Made by a program: the position numbers and the translations under genes
The notes under the pieces: model-generated
Databases searched by the model: none
Told to the model about the DNA's origin: nothing
The model's input: the letters and a program-made list of their open reading frames with translations, nothing else
Assembly: GCA_903901045.1 (NCBI GenBank)
Contig: CAIUPP010000054.1
Coordinates: 53,057 to 117,056 of the forward strand
Source of the DNA: an uncultured Planctomycetota bacterium
GTDB lineage: Bacteria; Planctomycetota; Brocadiia; CAIUPP01
Reading direction: 5' to 3'
DNA: 64,000 nt
Shown: positions 34,953 to 44,725 of the stretch, piece after piece
Layout: each line of letters begins with the position of its first letter
Position numbering within the stretch: the stretch's first letter is position 1

Positions 34953-35870
34953 ATGAGAGCATCGACCGGCGGCTTATTGGCAATTGTAACAGCGGTATCA
35001 TTGGGGACAGCGCTCCCGGCGTATGGCGGAACAGGAGCGCCCGGCCCGGACACCAAGGGGGCGGCATCCGCTCCGGCAGCGCCGGCCGTCGGCCAGAAGA
35101 CTCCCGCGCCTGCGGTCGCGCCCGCCAAAGAAGCGCCTCCTCCCGGCAAGAAGGCCCCAGCGACGCGGCAATTCGCCAACTTGGCGTATCCAGGCCTGGG
35201 CAATATCCAGTTTGACGAAGGCACCCTGGAGATGTGGGTGATCAGCGACCTGGATTTCGATAACAAGAGCGCGGGGGGTACGGTGTTCGATATCCGCTTT
35301 CTGGACGGCTCCGCTGATCATTACGGGATGGTCTATCTCTCTCACCACTTCGCCTTCGTCGGCTGGGTGAAGCCGAGACAGCAGAATTACGTCTGGACGG
35401 AGCCGCTGAACTGGAAAATGAAGGAAGCGCACCACATCGCCCTGACTTGGAAAGGGCGCAGCCGGAGCTTCTACATCGACGGTCGCATTCCCCCACCCAA
35501 TACGGTTCCCGGCGATTCGCTCCAGGGGCCCGGGCGGCCCGACACGTCGGAGAATGTCGTCGTAGAGGATTGGCTGCACGGAGATATCACGGTAACCCAA
35601 CTCTGTCTTGGTTTGAGCTACACGCCACTGACGGTTGACGAAATACGGATATCGTCGATTGCCCGGTCGGTCGAGGAAATTCACCAGCAGATAGCGGCGG
35701 GGCCGGTGGCTGATGTTTACACGCTGCTTCTCGACCATTGCGATGGGGGGCCGGCCGAAGTGATTTCCGGCTTGTCCGGCGAGAAGGGCGGGACGCTGAG
35801 CGGCGCGTACAGGATCGTCGATACCCCACACGGGAAAGGAATTGCGTTATGGTCGGAAATCGCCAAGTGA
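34953..35870 (+). CDS. secreted LamG-domain protein
   Basis: 305-residue exported protein: signal peptide MRASTGGLLAIVTAVSLGTA, a 50-residue Pro/Ala-rich linker (APAVGQKTPAPAVAPAKEAP), then a LamG/concanavalin-like fold. Typical strands are FDEGTLEMWVISDLDF, HHIALTWKGRSRSFYIDGR and TVDEIRISSIARSVEEIHQQ. The linker suggests wall or periplasm spanning. It starts 7 nt after copy A and its end overlaps the start of copy B by 22 nt, so it is tightly coupled to both glycosidases. It is a paralogue of the protein at 22178-22975. Probably a glycan-binding partner. Confidence 0.82.
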   Translation: MRASTGGLLAIVTAVSLGTALPAYGGTGAPGPDTKGAASAPAAPAVGQKTPAPAVAPAKEAPPPGKKAPATRQFANLAYPGLGNIQFDEGTLEMWVISDLDFDNKSAGGTVFDIRFLDGSADHYGMVYLSHHFAFVGWVKPRQQNYVWTEPLNWKMKEAHHIALTWKGRSRSFYIDGRIPPPNTVPGDSLQGPGRPDTSENVVVEDWLHGDITVTQLCLGLSYTPLTVDEIRISSIARSVEEIHQQIAAGPVADVYTLLLDHCDGGPAEVISGLSGEKGGTLSGAYRIVDTPHGKGIALWSEIAK

Positions 35871-38800
35871 ACCAGAAGGAGATCGTTCACCTCCTGTTCA
35901 TCTTCTCCTTGCTGGTAATGGGGGGCACGTCGGCGCTTCTCGCGGGTGATCCCAAGAATCTGGACCGGTATAACTTGATTTCTGCGCCGAAAGTCGCCGT
36001 CGCCCCCAAGATGGATGGCGTCGTGGACAAGCGGGAATGGTATGGGGCCTCCACGCTGCCACGGTTGCTCCTGGCGGACACGGGAATTGCCGCGGAGATG
36101 CGCACGCGAGTCTATCTGTGCCACGATGCCAACGCGCTTTACGTGGCTTTCCAGGTCGACCGTCCCGACAACGCGCTGGTCCCGAGAGCGGAGGACGTTT
36201 TCAGAATGTCCTTCGACCCCGCCCACGCGCACAAGGCGGCCATTGTGCTCAGCGGCAATGCGGAGTCGAAGACCGAGGCACCCGCCGGCTTCCAGTGGCA
36301 ATTCAAGGCGCGGCTCACCGATTTCGGCTGGGAGGGGGAGGCGGCGATTCCGTTTCAGTCCCTGGGGTGCAAAGAGCCCGCCGATGGTGAAATTTGGGGA
36401 GCCGATTTTGTTAATCACCAAGTCAGTCCGGTGGAACAGGATTCGGGCTATTCCGTGATCGGCAAAAAGGGCAATCCAGCGGCGGAATTCAGCCATATCG
36501 TCTTCACGAAGAACGCGCCGCCGGTGCGGTTCGACGAAATAGGACCCTATTCCAGCGCCGCCGGGGCGGGCGGAGGAGCGATGCTGGAAATGGTCAACTT
36601 CGGCGATCAACCTGCGCCGGTCGGGATATCGCTGGAATCGTTGAAGCGCAAGCCCGGTATGAAGGGGAGTTACCTGGGCAATATCGTCAGCGGGCAGACC
36701 AACGAAGCTGGGAGCGATATCGTACTGGCGACTTTGGAAGAACTGATCAAAGCGGAGTCGGCGAAGTATGTGCCGGTGCCCGAAGCGAGCAAGGCCGGGC
36801 CGGCTTCGCTGCCGCCCCACCGCTCCATTCAATGGCGTGCCGCGGCCAATGGGACGGGGGACTACCTGCTCAAGTACCGTGTGACGCAAGGGGCGCAAGT
36901 CCTCGCGGGAGGGGTATGCCCGTTTGTCCTGGTGCCTCCGGTCCAGATGACGCTGACGCCGTACTACCTGTCGCCGGGGGTAGTGTCACTCAAAGTGGAC
37001 CTCGATAAGATGAAGGAATGGGTCAAGGGGGCCAAGGCGCGCTTCACGATTGTGAAGAAGGCAGGGGACAAGGAACTGGCGCGGGTGGACCGGACATGCG
37101 CGGGAGAACGCGAACTGACGGTTGCACTCCCCACGCGAGACCTGCCGGCGGGGGGCTACCTGGCCGTGCTGGAGTTGTTCGGCGCGGATGGCAAGTCGTT
37201 CGGCTCGCTGAATACCGGTTTCCAGAAACCGCCCAACCCGGTCTGGTTCGATAAGCCGGTCGGGCTTGCGCCGGTCATCCCGTATCCCTGGAAGCCGATC
37301 CGGATGGAGGGACAGCGGATTTCCTTCCTGATGGCCGACTATCAATTGGAGGGAGTCGGTTTCCCCGCGCAGGTCAACGTCCGGAACATCTTCCAGGAGA
37401 AGCGCGACCCTATTCTGGGAGCACCGATTGCCTTGACCGGCTCGATTAACGGAAAGCCTATCGCCTGGAGCGCAGGTGCGGCCCGGGTAGTAAAGCAGGG
37501 GGACGACCTGGTCGAACTGGCGGGCGAGGCGGCGTGCGAAGGGCTGGCGATCCGGGTGCGGACGGAGTTCGAGTATGACGGCATGGCCAAGGTGACGCTG
37601 ACGCTGGCGCCGGAGAAGGATCATAAGCCCGCCATCGACCGCTTGAGCCTGGAGTTCCCCGTCAAGAAGGAGTTTGCGGCGCTCTATTGCCGCGCCCCCG
37701 CCTTGATGGAGTTCGGGAATTTCATGATGGCTGGAGCAGTGCCCAAAGAAGGGCTGAAGCATCCCTTTGTCTACAGCGTCTGGCTGGGAGACGAGGAACG
37801 CGGGTTCCGGTGGTTCTCAGAGAACATGAAGGGGTGGCGCTTGGGGGAGAAGTTTCGCGCGGAAGCGATCGAGGTGATTCCGTCGGGGGCCAACACCCTC
37901 CTGCGAGTCAACATGATTCGTGAGGAGAAGCCGTTCGTGCTGGACAAGGAACGCGAGATAGTTTTCGGCTATATGAATACGCCCACCCGGACAGCGGTTC
38001 CCCGGCTGTTCCATCATGGCTATGTCAGCAACACGTATAAAGTCGATCTCCCTGCCGCAGAAGGATGTTTCGAGAACAGTACGGAGCCATGGTATTTCAG
38101 TTGGACGCTGCCGGACAATTCGGCCCAGAACTGGGGCTGGCCGGTGCTTCCTCCCTTGCCGAAAGGGGCCGTTGCGACTGAGGGGCTTTCCACTCTGAGC
38201 GAAGCGCAGAATATTACGGCGATGCTGCAAAAATACGGGCGTCGCGTGGCGCCGTATTCCGGCTGGCATCTGCCGATGAGTTCGCAGGAATACAAGCAAT
38301 ACGGCGATGAGTTGACGACCACGCCGGAAGGGGGCGTCGGATGCGGCAGCGTCATGGGGTGCTGGAATACGGCGGTGCAGGATGCCTTTACCGGCCTGAT
38401 GAGCGACCGCATCAACGATCTCCACATCGACGGGTTCCGCATGGATGCCGGATTCTCGGCGGAGCGATGCATTAATCCGCTTCACAGCGGGTATGGCTCG
38501 ATTTGCGGCTGGTACGATGACGACGGGAAACTGCAACCCAGCCGGCCGCTTTTTGCCACCCGCAAGGCGGCTCAGCGAATGTACCGCCTCTTCCATGACG
38601 GCCAGCGGAAGGATGAGGACTGCGATTGCCAGCATCATATTCATCAGGGCAATCGCTACGACTTCATTCTCGACCACATGGATGGCGTGCACAGTTCCGA
38701 GGGGCAGGAGATCAAAATCAGCACCGCCAAGGAACTGTCGCTGGAATTCTACCGCGCCTGTAACATGGGGGACGCCCACGGCTGGCAAGTGATCTATTTT

Positions 38801-39823
38801 CCGAAGACCGACGCGTTGGGCATGGACTTCCGCTACGGGTTGGCGCTCTTGCACGACATGCAGCCGCGCGGCAGCACGGGGTTGTTCAAGAACCTCGACC
38901 GTTCTTACAGCCGCTGCACGGAGGATGTAACCCCCATCTGGGCGGCGCAGGAGTGGATCGGCTCCCCGTTCCAGCAGGGGACGGAGATCTGGGGGTATTG
39001 GAAGAACGCGGCGTACTTGAACACCGGAAGCCCGGACGTGAAAGGCACCTTCTATGTTCAGCGCGGCAAGAAACTGCTTCTGGCCTTGCTGACGCAGGAG
39101 CGGAGGCCCATTGCGACCGACGTGCGCCTCGACTTCAAGGCCCTCGGGTTTGACGGGAAGGTCTATGGGTACGACTCGATTGCGCGGACGGAGATCAAAG
39201 TGGAGGGGGACAAGTTCCCTGTGACCCTGACGCCCGAGGGCTTCCGCATGATCATGTTCTCCGCGAAGCCGTTCGACGCCTTTGTGCCGGAACCGGTGGG
39301 TGAGAACCTGATCCCGGAATGCGCTCCAGACCGTTGGCCGAAGATGGGCGCGCCGGCGGGATGGACCGCCGTCATGGGCGTTGGCGGGCGAAAGGGGAAG
39401 ATGTCCCCGGCCACGGCGAAGGAGGTGGGCGTCGAGAACGGGGCCATCGTATTGACCGGCGACGGCAAGAACAGCATCAACCTCGAAAGGCCCCTCGTGG
39501 TCACGCCGGGGAAGAGCTATATGCTGGAGGCGGAGTTGTCGATCCAATGCGATGACGTGGTCTTCTCCCAGAACGTCTTTCAGAGTTACCTCAAGATTTC
39601 GCTGGGCGAGATTTATGTAAAGGACCAATGCACGTTCACGGCCCAAACCGTGCCTGGGCGGACCGAGACCGTCCGTCTTTGCTTCACTCCGAAGGACAAC
39701 GCAAAAGTGCAAGTGTTCCTGGAGAAAGCCAAGGCCAAAGTGTCCATCAAGAAGTTGGCGCTGTATGAGTTGAAACAACCGCCGCGTTTGCCCTGGATCG
39801 CTGAGAATGGAGGAAGCATATGA
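35849..39823 (+). CDS. secreted multidomain glycosidase, DUF6067 family (copy B)
   Basis: 1324-residue homologue of copy A with the same layout. A signal-anchor segment (EIVHLLFIFSLLVMGGTSAL) is followed by the CBM9-like KVAVAPKMDGVVDKREW, then the VGLAPVIPYPWKPIRME and NTPTRTAVPRLFHHGYV parts of the DUF6067 module. The barrel has DGFRMDAG and SSEGQEIKISTAKELSLEFY, and C-terminal beta domains carry ENLIPECAPDRWP. ATG 35849 has AAAGGA 8 nt upstream. The start overlaps the LamG gene by 22 nt and the stop overlaps the next ATG by 4 nt. The two copies differ clearly and may attack different linkages. Confidence 0.82.
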   Translation: MVGNRQVNQKEIVHLLFIFSLLVMGGTSALLAGDPKNLDRYNLISAPKVAVAPKMDGVVDKREWYGASTLPRLLLADTGIAAEMRTRVYLCHDANALYVAFQVDRPDNALVPRAEDVFRMSFDPAHAHKAAIVLSGNAESKTEAPAGFQWQFKARLTDFGWEGEAAIPFQSLGCKEPADGEIWGADFVNHQVSPVEQDSGYSVIGKKGNPAAEFSHIVFTKNAPPVRFDEIGPYSSAAGAGGGAMLEMVNFGDQPAPVGISLESLKRKPGMKGSYLGNIVSGQTNEAGSDIVLATLEELIKAESAKYVPVPEASKAGPASLPPHRSIQWRAAANGTGDYLLKYRVTQGAQVLAGGVCPFVLVPPVQMTLTPYYLSPGVVSLKVDLDKMKEWVKGAKARFTIVKKAGDKELARVDRTCAGERELTVALPTRDLPAGGYLAVLELFGADGKSFGSLNTGFQKPPNPVWFDKPVGLAPVIPYPWKPIRMEGQRISFLMADYQLEGVGFPAQVNVRNIFQEKRDPILGAPIALTGSINGKPIAWSAGAARVVKQGDDLVELAGEAACEGLAIRVRTEFEYDGMAKVTLTLAPEKDHKPAIDRLSLEFPVKKEFAALYCRAPALMEFGNFMMAGAVPKEGLKHPFVYSVWLGDEERGFRWFSENMKGWRLGEKFRAEAIEVIPSGANTLLRVNMIREEKPFVLDKEREIVFGYMNTPTRTAVPRLFHHGYVSNTYKVDLPAAEGCFENSTEPWYFSWTLPDNSAQNWGWPVLPPLPKGAVATEGLSTLSEAQNITAMLQKYGRRVAPYSGWHLPMSSQEYKQYGDELTTTPEGGVGCGSVMGCWNTAVQDAFTGLMSDRINDLHIDGFRMDAGFSAERCINPLHSGYGSICGWYDDDGKLQPSRPLFATRKAAQRMYRLFHDGQRKDEDCDCQHHIHQGNRYDFILDHMDGVHSSEGQEIKISTAKELSLEFYRACNMGDAHGWQVIYFPKTDALGMDFRYGLALLHDMQPRGSTGLFKNLDRSYSRCTEDVTPIWAAQEWIGSPFQQGTEIWGYWKNAAYLNTGSPDVKGTFYVQRGKKLLLALLTQERRPIATDVRLDFKALGFDGKVYGYDSIARTEIKVEGDKFPVTLTPEGFRMIMFSAKPFDAFVPEPVGENLIPECAPDRWPKMGAPAGWTAVMGVGGRKGKMSPATAKEVGVENGAIVLTGDGKNSINLERPLVVTPGKSYMLEAELSIQCDDVVFSQNVFQSYLKISLGEIYVKDQCTFTAQTVPGRTETVRLCFTPKDNAKVQVFLEKAKAKVSIKKLALYELKQPPRLPWIAENGGSI

Positions 39824-41457
39824 AGAACAGAATCGCGCTCGCTTGGATATTCTGTGCCGGACTGTTCGCTTTGATCTCCTCCGCGCAGGCCGCGGAGTTG
39901 CGCCTGGCAGGAATTTACGGGCCAAACATGGTGCTGCAACAGCAATTGCCGGCCCGAGTCCACGGGTGGGCCAACCCCGGCGACGAGGTATCCGTTGATT
40001 TTGCCGGGCAGCATAAGACGGCGACGGCGGACGCCCAGGGTACCTGGAAGCTGGAACTGGATGCTATGCCGGCTTCCTCGGACGCGCGGACGCTCAAGGT
40101 GTCATCCAAGGGGGATACCAAGGGCATCGAGCTGGCCAACGTCCTGGTCGGCGAGGTGTGGGTTTGCTCCGGCCAGTCCAATATGGGTGGCGCGATGTCG
40201 TCGTTGCGGGCGGGCGCGCCCGCCGACTTCGCCGAGGCGTTCCCGAACATAAGGTACTGCACGGTGCCCTTGTTGGGGGCGTACCGTCCGAAAGAGGATG
40301 TCGCTTCCATCCAATGGAGGGCGTGCGACCTCGCCAATATCGACTTCGTGTCCGCCCCGGCGTTCTATTTTGCCCGCGACTTGTATCGTCATCTCAAAGT
40401 GCCGATCGGCTTGATCGTCTCCGCGAATGGGGGCACGGCGGTCGAGTGTTGGCTGCCGCGCGCGGCATTCGATGTCGATGACGAAACGCGCGCCGTGCTT
40501 GCCCAGTGGGAGAAGCAGTTGGACGCGGTGCCCGACGCGCGGGACAAGTACGACGAGTACTACCAGAAAGGGGTGAAGGCCAATCAGGACTACTACTACA
40601 AGTCCTACTTGCCGTGGACGAAAGAGGTGGAAGCGGCCAAGGCCGCCGGCAAGACCCCGCCTCCCCAACCTCCGGACTCCTCCGATGTTCCGCCTTTCAA
40701 CTTCCGAGTGCCCAACTCCTTGTACAACGGCATGATCCAGCCCTTGACCTTTGTCACTATCCGAGGGGCAATCTGGTATCAGGGGGAAAACGGTTCGGTG
40801 ACGATAGATGCTTTTCGGAAGATGACCGCTTCCATGATAATCCAATGGCGTAAGAATTGGGGGCTGGGGGACTTCCCGTTTCTCATCGTCCAGTTGCCGT
40901 ACTACCAATCCCTGCTGAAGGACCCGAACGGGGAAAAGCCCAACAAATCCTGGGCCCCCAAACGGGAGGCACAACGCGCGGCCGCCGCAGCGGTCCCCAA
41001 CGTCGGGTTGGCGGTCACTCTGGATACAGGAGACGATAACAACCTGCACCCATCCAACAAGGACGTGGTTGGCGCACGGCTGGCCCTTCTGGCTCGGGCG
41101 ATGGCCTACGGGGAGAAGGTCGTTTGTTCCGGTCCGGTCGGGAAGACTGCCGAGGCGGCGGACGGGAAGATCGAGGTGAGCTTCGACCAAGTGGGCGGGG
41201 GCTTGGTGTCCAAGGGAGAGGATGGAAAGCTCTCGGACAAGGCGCCGGTCAAAGGGTTCGCCCTGGCTGGCGCAGATGGCAAGTACGCTTGGGCGGATGC
41301 AATCATCGCGGGCAATGCCGTACTCCTGAGTTGCGACAAAGTTCCTGCGCCCGCGAGCGTCCGTTACGCGTGGGCCAGCCATCCCCCTTGCAGCCTTTAC
41401 AACCGCGAAGGGCTTCCTGCTGGTCCATTCGAGATGAAAGTCGCGCCGGCGAAGTGA
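39820..41457 (+). CDS. secreted sialate O-acetylesterase-like esterase (tandem copy 1)
   Basis: 545-residue exported SGNH esterase that removes O-acetyl groups from sugars. Signal peptide KNRIALAWIFCAGLFALISS ends at AQA-AEL. GEVWVCSGQSNMGG holds Ser120, RGAIWYQGENGSVT is block III, and NLHPSNKDVVGARLALLARA carries the catalytic His. A helical insertion of about 45 residues (DKYDEYYQKGVKANQDYYYK) is absent from the esterase at 17279-18784. RBS GGAGG lies 6 nt upstream and the start overlaps copy B by 4 nt. Confidence 0.87.
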   Translation: MKNRIALAWIFCAGLFALISSAQAAELRLAGIYGPNMVLQQQLPARVHGWANPGDEVSVDFAGQHKTATADAQGTWKLELDAMPASSDARTLKVSSKGDTKGIELANVLVGEVWVCSGQSNMGGAMSSLRAGAPADFAEAFPNIRYCTVPLLGAYRPKEDVASIQWRACDLANIDFVSAPAFYFARDLYRHLKVPIGLIVSANGGTAVECWLPRAAFDVDDETRAVLAQWEKQLDAVPDARDKYDEYYQKGVKANQDYYYKSYLPWTKEVEAAKAAGKTPPPQPPDSSDVPPFNFRVPNSLYNGMIQPLTFVTIRGAIWYQGENGSVTIDAFRKMTASMIIQWRKNWGLGDFPFLIVQLPYYQSLLKDPNGEKPNKSWAPKREAQRAAAAAVPNVGLAVTLDTGDDNNLHPSNKDVVGARLALLARAMAYGEKVVCSGPVGKTAEAADGKIEVSFDQVGGGLVSKGEDGKLSDKAPVKGFALAGADGKYAWADAIIAGNAVLLSCDKVPAPASVRYAWASHPPCSLYNREGLPAGPFEMKVAPAK

Positions 41458-41482
41458 GAGCGGCGGTTGCCAGGTCCTGCCG

Positions 41483-41499
41483 GGACGGACGGTCCGTCC
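41483..41499. other. short hairpin between the tandem esterases
   Basis: GGACGGA (41483-41489), loop CGG, TCCGTCC (41493-41499): a perfect 7-bp stem in the 92-nt gap between the two esterase copies. It could mark the duplication joint, be an mRNA-processing site, or reduce downstream expression. Confidence 0.4.
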
Positions 41500-41549
41500 A
41501 ACGAGCGGGGACGGTGTTCGCTTTGAGTTATTGGACTTGGAGTCAGTTC

Positions 41550-43187
41550 ATGAGAAATCGACTGGCATTCTCTTTGATCTTCTGCGTTGGCCTTTGTGCG
41601 CTGATGCCTTCCGCTATGGCCGCGGAGTTACGCTTGGCGGCGATTTACGGCCCGAACATGGTTCTGCAACAGCAACTGCCGGCGCGGATTCATGGGTGGG
41701 CCAATCCGGGCGACGAGGTCTCCGTTGATTTTGCCGGGCAGCACAAGACGGCGAAAGCGGATGACCAGGGGGCCTGGAAGCTGGAACTGGATGCCATGCC
41801 GGCCTCCTCGGAAGCGCGCACGCTGAAGGTGTCATCCAAAGGGAACGCCAAAACGATCGAAGTGACCAACGTGCTGGTCGGCGAGGTGTGGGTGTGTTCG
41901 GGACAGTCCAACATGGCCGCTCCGATGGGATCGTTGCGGAGCATTGTGCCGGCGGATTTCACCGAGGCGTTCCCTGCGATACGCTTCTGCACCATTGCTC
42001 TGGTGGGGGCCTACCGCCCGAAAGATGATGTCGCTTCGGTGCAATGGAAGCCGTGCGACAACAGCAACATGGATTACTTCTCCGCAGTGGCCTTCTATTT
42101 TGCCCGGGACTTGTACCGCCACATGAAAGTGCCGATCGGCCTCATTGTTTCCACGAACGGTGGCACGGCGGTGGAGTGCTGGTTGCCGCGCGCCGCGTTC
42201 GATGTCGACGCCGAAACGCGCGGTGTGCTCGCCCAATGGGAGAAGCAGTTGGACGCGGTGCCGGATTCACGGGAGAAGTATGATGAGTACTACCAGAAGG
42301 GAGTCCAGGGCAATCTGGATTACTACTACAAGACCTATGTGCCGTGGACGAAAGAGGCAGAGGCGGCCAAAGCGGCCGGCAAAGCTCCGCCCAAATTGCC
42401 CCCGAATACCTTCGACGCTCCCCCTTTCAACTTCCGGGTGCCCAACTCCCTATATAACGGCATGATTCACCCGCTGACTTCCGTGACCATAAGAGGAGTG
42501 CTCTGGTACCAGGGCGAGAACGGTTCGGTGACGTTCGATGCATTTCGGAAGATGTCCACCTCCATGATAATCCAATGGCGCAAGGACTGGGGGCTGGGCG
42601 ATTTTCCGTTTCTCATAGTCCAATTGCCGTACTATACGCCCCTGCTGAAGGATCCCAACGGGGAAGCGCCCAACAACTCATGGGCGCCCGTGCGAGAAGC
42701 GCAACGCAAGAGCGCATTGGGAGCGCCGAATGTCGGGTTGGCGGTTACGCTGGACACGGGCGACGATGCAAATCTGCACCCAGCCAACAAGGACGTGGTC
42801 GGCGCGCGCCTGGCGCTGTTGGCCCGGGCGATGGCTTACGGAGAAAAGGTGGTTTGTTCCGGTCCGGCGCCGACAACAGCGGAGTTGGCGGGCAGCAAAG
42901 TCAGCGTCAGTTTCGATCAGTTGGGCGGGGGGCTGATGTCCAAGGGAGAGGATGGGAAGCTCTCGGACAAGGCGCCGGTGAAAGGGTTCGCTCTGGCGGG
43001 CGCGGACGGCAAGTATGCCTGGGCGGAAGCGGTTATTGCTGGCAATACCGTGCTCGTGAATTGCGATAAGGTGCCTAAACCCGTGAGCGTCCGTTACGCG
43101 TGGGCCAGCCATCCCCCTTGCAGCCTCTACAACCGGGAAGGGCTTCCCGTCGGCCCCTTCGAGCTGAAGATCGCGCCGGGGAAGTGA
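41550..43187 (+). CDS. secreted sialate O-acetylesterase-like esterase (tandem copy 2)
   Basis: Exactly the same length (545 residues) as copy 1 and about four-fifths identical by eye, including GEVWVCSGQSNMAAP, RGVLWYQGENGSVT and NLHPANKDVVGARLALLARA, so all catalytic residues are kept. Differences gather around the active-site approach (GGAMSSLRAG versus AAPMGSLRSI). Start ATG 41550 gives RNRLAFSLIFCVGLCALMPS as signal peptide; the longer frame from 41124 reads through copy 1 in the wrong phase. A recent tandem duplication with room for divergence in substrate preference. Confidence 0.88.
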   Translation: MRNRLAFSLIFCVGLCALMPSAMAAELRLAAIYGPNMVLQQQLPARIHGWANPGDEVSVDFAGQHKTAKADDQGAWKLELDAMPASSEARTLKVSSKGNAKTIEVTNVLVGEVWVCSGQSNMAAPMGSLRSIVPADFTEAFPAIRFCTIALVGAYRPKDDVASVQWKPCDNSNMDYFSAVAFYFARDLYRHMKVPIGLIVSTNGGTAVECWLPRAAFDVDAETRGVLAQWEKQLDAVPDSREKYDEYYQKGVQGNLDYYYKTYVPWTKEAEAAKAAGKAPPKLPPNTFDAPPFNFRVPNSLYNGMIHPLTSVTIRGVLWYQGENGSVTFDAFRKMSTSMIIQWRKDWGLGDFPFLIVQLPYYTPLLKDPNGEAPNNSWAPVREAQRKSALGAPNVGLAVTLDTGDDANLHPANKDVVGARLALLARAMAYGEKVVCSGPAPTTAELAGSKVSVSFDQLGGGLMSKGEDGKLSDKAPVKGFALAGADGKYAWAEAVIAGNTVLVNCDKVPKPVSVRYAWASHPPCSLYNREGLPVGPFELKIAPGK

Positions 43188-43245
43188 GCGCTGCATAGGG
43201 AAGAGCGTGAAACGAAGTTGCCCTGATGTAGAAAGTTATCTAACC

Positions 43246-44706
43246 ATGAAAACAGTTCGATGCACCTGCCTGGCAATCCTGACGGTCATTTCATTCTGGG
43301 CAGCAGTCTCCGCGCATGCCGAAAATGGAGCACTGCCTCCTGATAAGAAGCCGGTGACGGCTGTTACGGAAACGCCGGCCCGGCAATTGATCGTCCGGAC
43401 TTTCCCACTGAATACCTATGCGCGGGAATATGATGGTCAGTGGCAGGGGATCGCCGTGGCCTCCGACGGCAACTGCTACTTTGGAGCTTCGTCGCACTCG
43501 GATCGTCAGGGCGGGGGCTTTTTCCGCTATGACCTGCGAACGAAGGAACTGGTGATGATTGCGAAGGACCTTTCGCGCCTTTGCGGGGAAGATCCGCCCG
43601 CCACGGTGCCCCAGGGCAAGATTCACTCCCCCATCGTGGAGGCCAATGGATGGCTCTATTTTGCGACGCACTTGGGGATGTACAACGACGATGGGAAAAG
43701 TCAGTTCACCGGATCGCGTGTCCTCGCTTACGAGTTGGCCACGGGGAAGTTCCGCGACTACGGAGTGTTGCGCCCCGGCTATAGCATTTATTCCGCCATC
43801 GCGGTGGATGCCGGCCGCCAGTTGCTTTACGCCGTGGTCATGCCGCTGAAACGTGAAGACGTCATGAAGGATGGGACGCACATTTATCGCCTCGATTTGC
43901 GCAACGGAAGCAAGCGGGACCTTGGCGTCGTGCGGCCGTCGGGGACGGAGTCCAATTTCTGCCTGTGGATGTTTGTAGATGCGGCAGGTGATTGCTGGTT
44001 CACGATGAAGAATGAGAACGGTTCGTTGTTCCGCGTGAGGGCCGAGGCCGACCGGATCGAGCGCTGGGGCGAAGCGCTCCCGAAAGGGCAATTCGGCCTG
44101 AACAGGAAATGGGTGCCCTGGCCCGATGAGCGGAACTGGACATGGGCCCAGGCATTGCCCGACCACCGCTGCCTCTTCGCGATGGGGGCGTACCATTACA
44201 ACCGGGAAACGGCGACGAACGGCTTCCATGGGGACGAGTATCTGTGGCGGTTTGACCCGACCCAGAACATCGAAAGCGGCGCTGCCATGAAGGAACTGGG
44301 TTACATCGGCCCCAACTTCCTCGGCCTAGCTCTGGGCGGCGACCGCGTGTACGTTATTCAGCCCGCGTTGGGACTCGGCGCGAATCCGGACCTGACGATG
44401 CCGCCTGCAACGTATTCCCGGCTTATCGGGGCTGTTCCGAAGTACTCCCTGCGCAGCGTACAACTTCAAGGGGACCGCATTTCCGCGATTGTTGACCACG
44501 GCCAGATTGTGGACCAGGATGGGCGAGTCCCCATCAAAGTGGAGGCGATCGCGGCGGACGACGAGCGGGTTTATATGGTGGGACAGTTCAATGTGCGCCC
44601 CGGAGAGATCGGATGCGGCCGCTATATGGAAGGTTCGAAGAGCTATCAAGATGCGTCGTATGGCTTGTTCTTTGCTGTGGCTGATATGACCGTGCAGGGG
44701 AAGTGA
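43246..44706 (+). CDS. secreted beta-propeller protein
   Basis: 486-residue exported protein: signal peptide KTVRCTCLAILTVISFWAAV then repeated 40-60-residue units with (D)GxxYF-type strands (ASDGNCYFGASSHSDRQGGG, KIHSPIVEANGWLYFATHLG, AVDAGRQLLYAVVMP, VDAAGDCWFTMKNENG), typical of a propeller. KIHS..E....YFATH is shared with the next gene. It may be a lyase, lactonase or glycan-binding propeller; no firm family. ATG 43246 is chosen because it gives a proper signal peptide; frame from 43207 adds SCPDVESYLT. Confidence 0.72.
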   Translation: MKTVRCTCLAILTVISFWAAVSAHAENGALPPDKKPVTAVTETPARQLIVRTFPLNTYAREYDGQWQGIAVASDGNCYFGASSHSDRQGGGFFRYDLRTKELVMIAKDLSRLCGEDPPATVPQGKIHSPIVEANGWLYFATHLGMYNDDGKSQFTGSRVLAYELATGKFRDYGVLRPGYSIYSAIAVDAGRQLLYAVVMPLKREDVMKDGTHIYRLDLRNGSKRDLGVVRPSGTESNFCLWMFVDAAGDCWFTMKNENGSLFRVRAEADRIERWGEALPKGQFGLNRKWVPWPDERNWTWAQALPDHRCLFAMGAYHYNRETATNGFHGDEYLWRFDPTQNIESGAAMKELGYIGPNFLGLALGGDRVYVIQPALGLGANPDLTMPPATYSRLIGAVPKYSLRSVQLQGDRISAIVDHGQIVDQDGRVPIKVEAIAADDERVYMVGQFNVRPGEIGCGRYMEGSKSYQDASYGLFFAVADMTVQGK

Positions 44707-44725
44707 AGTCTGTAAAGGGAAGATC

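Noticed and set aside
33137..35266. 709-codon open frame antisense to the first DUF6067 gene
   Set aside because: No family motif; it spans the end of one real gene and the start of another.
37817..39925. 702-codon open frame antisense to the second DUF6067 gene
   Set aside because: Same reasons: a compositional shadow of the real gene.
41124..41549. N-terminal extension of the second acetylesterase copy
   Set aside because: It is an out-of-phase reading of the first copy; ATG 41550 gives a signal peptide and equal length to copy 1.
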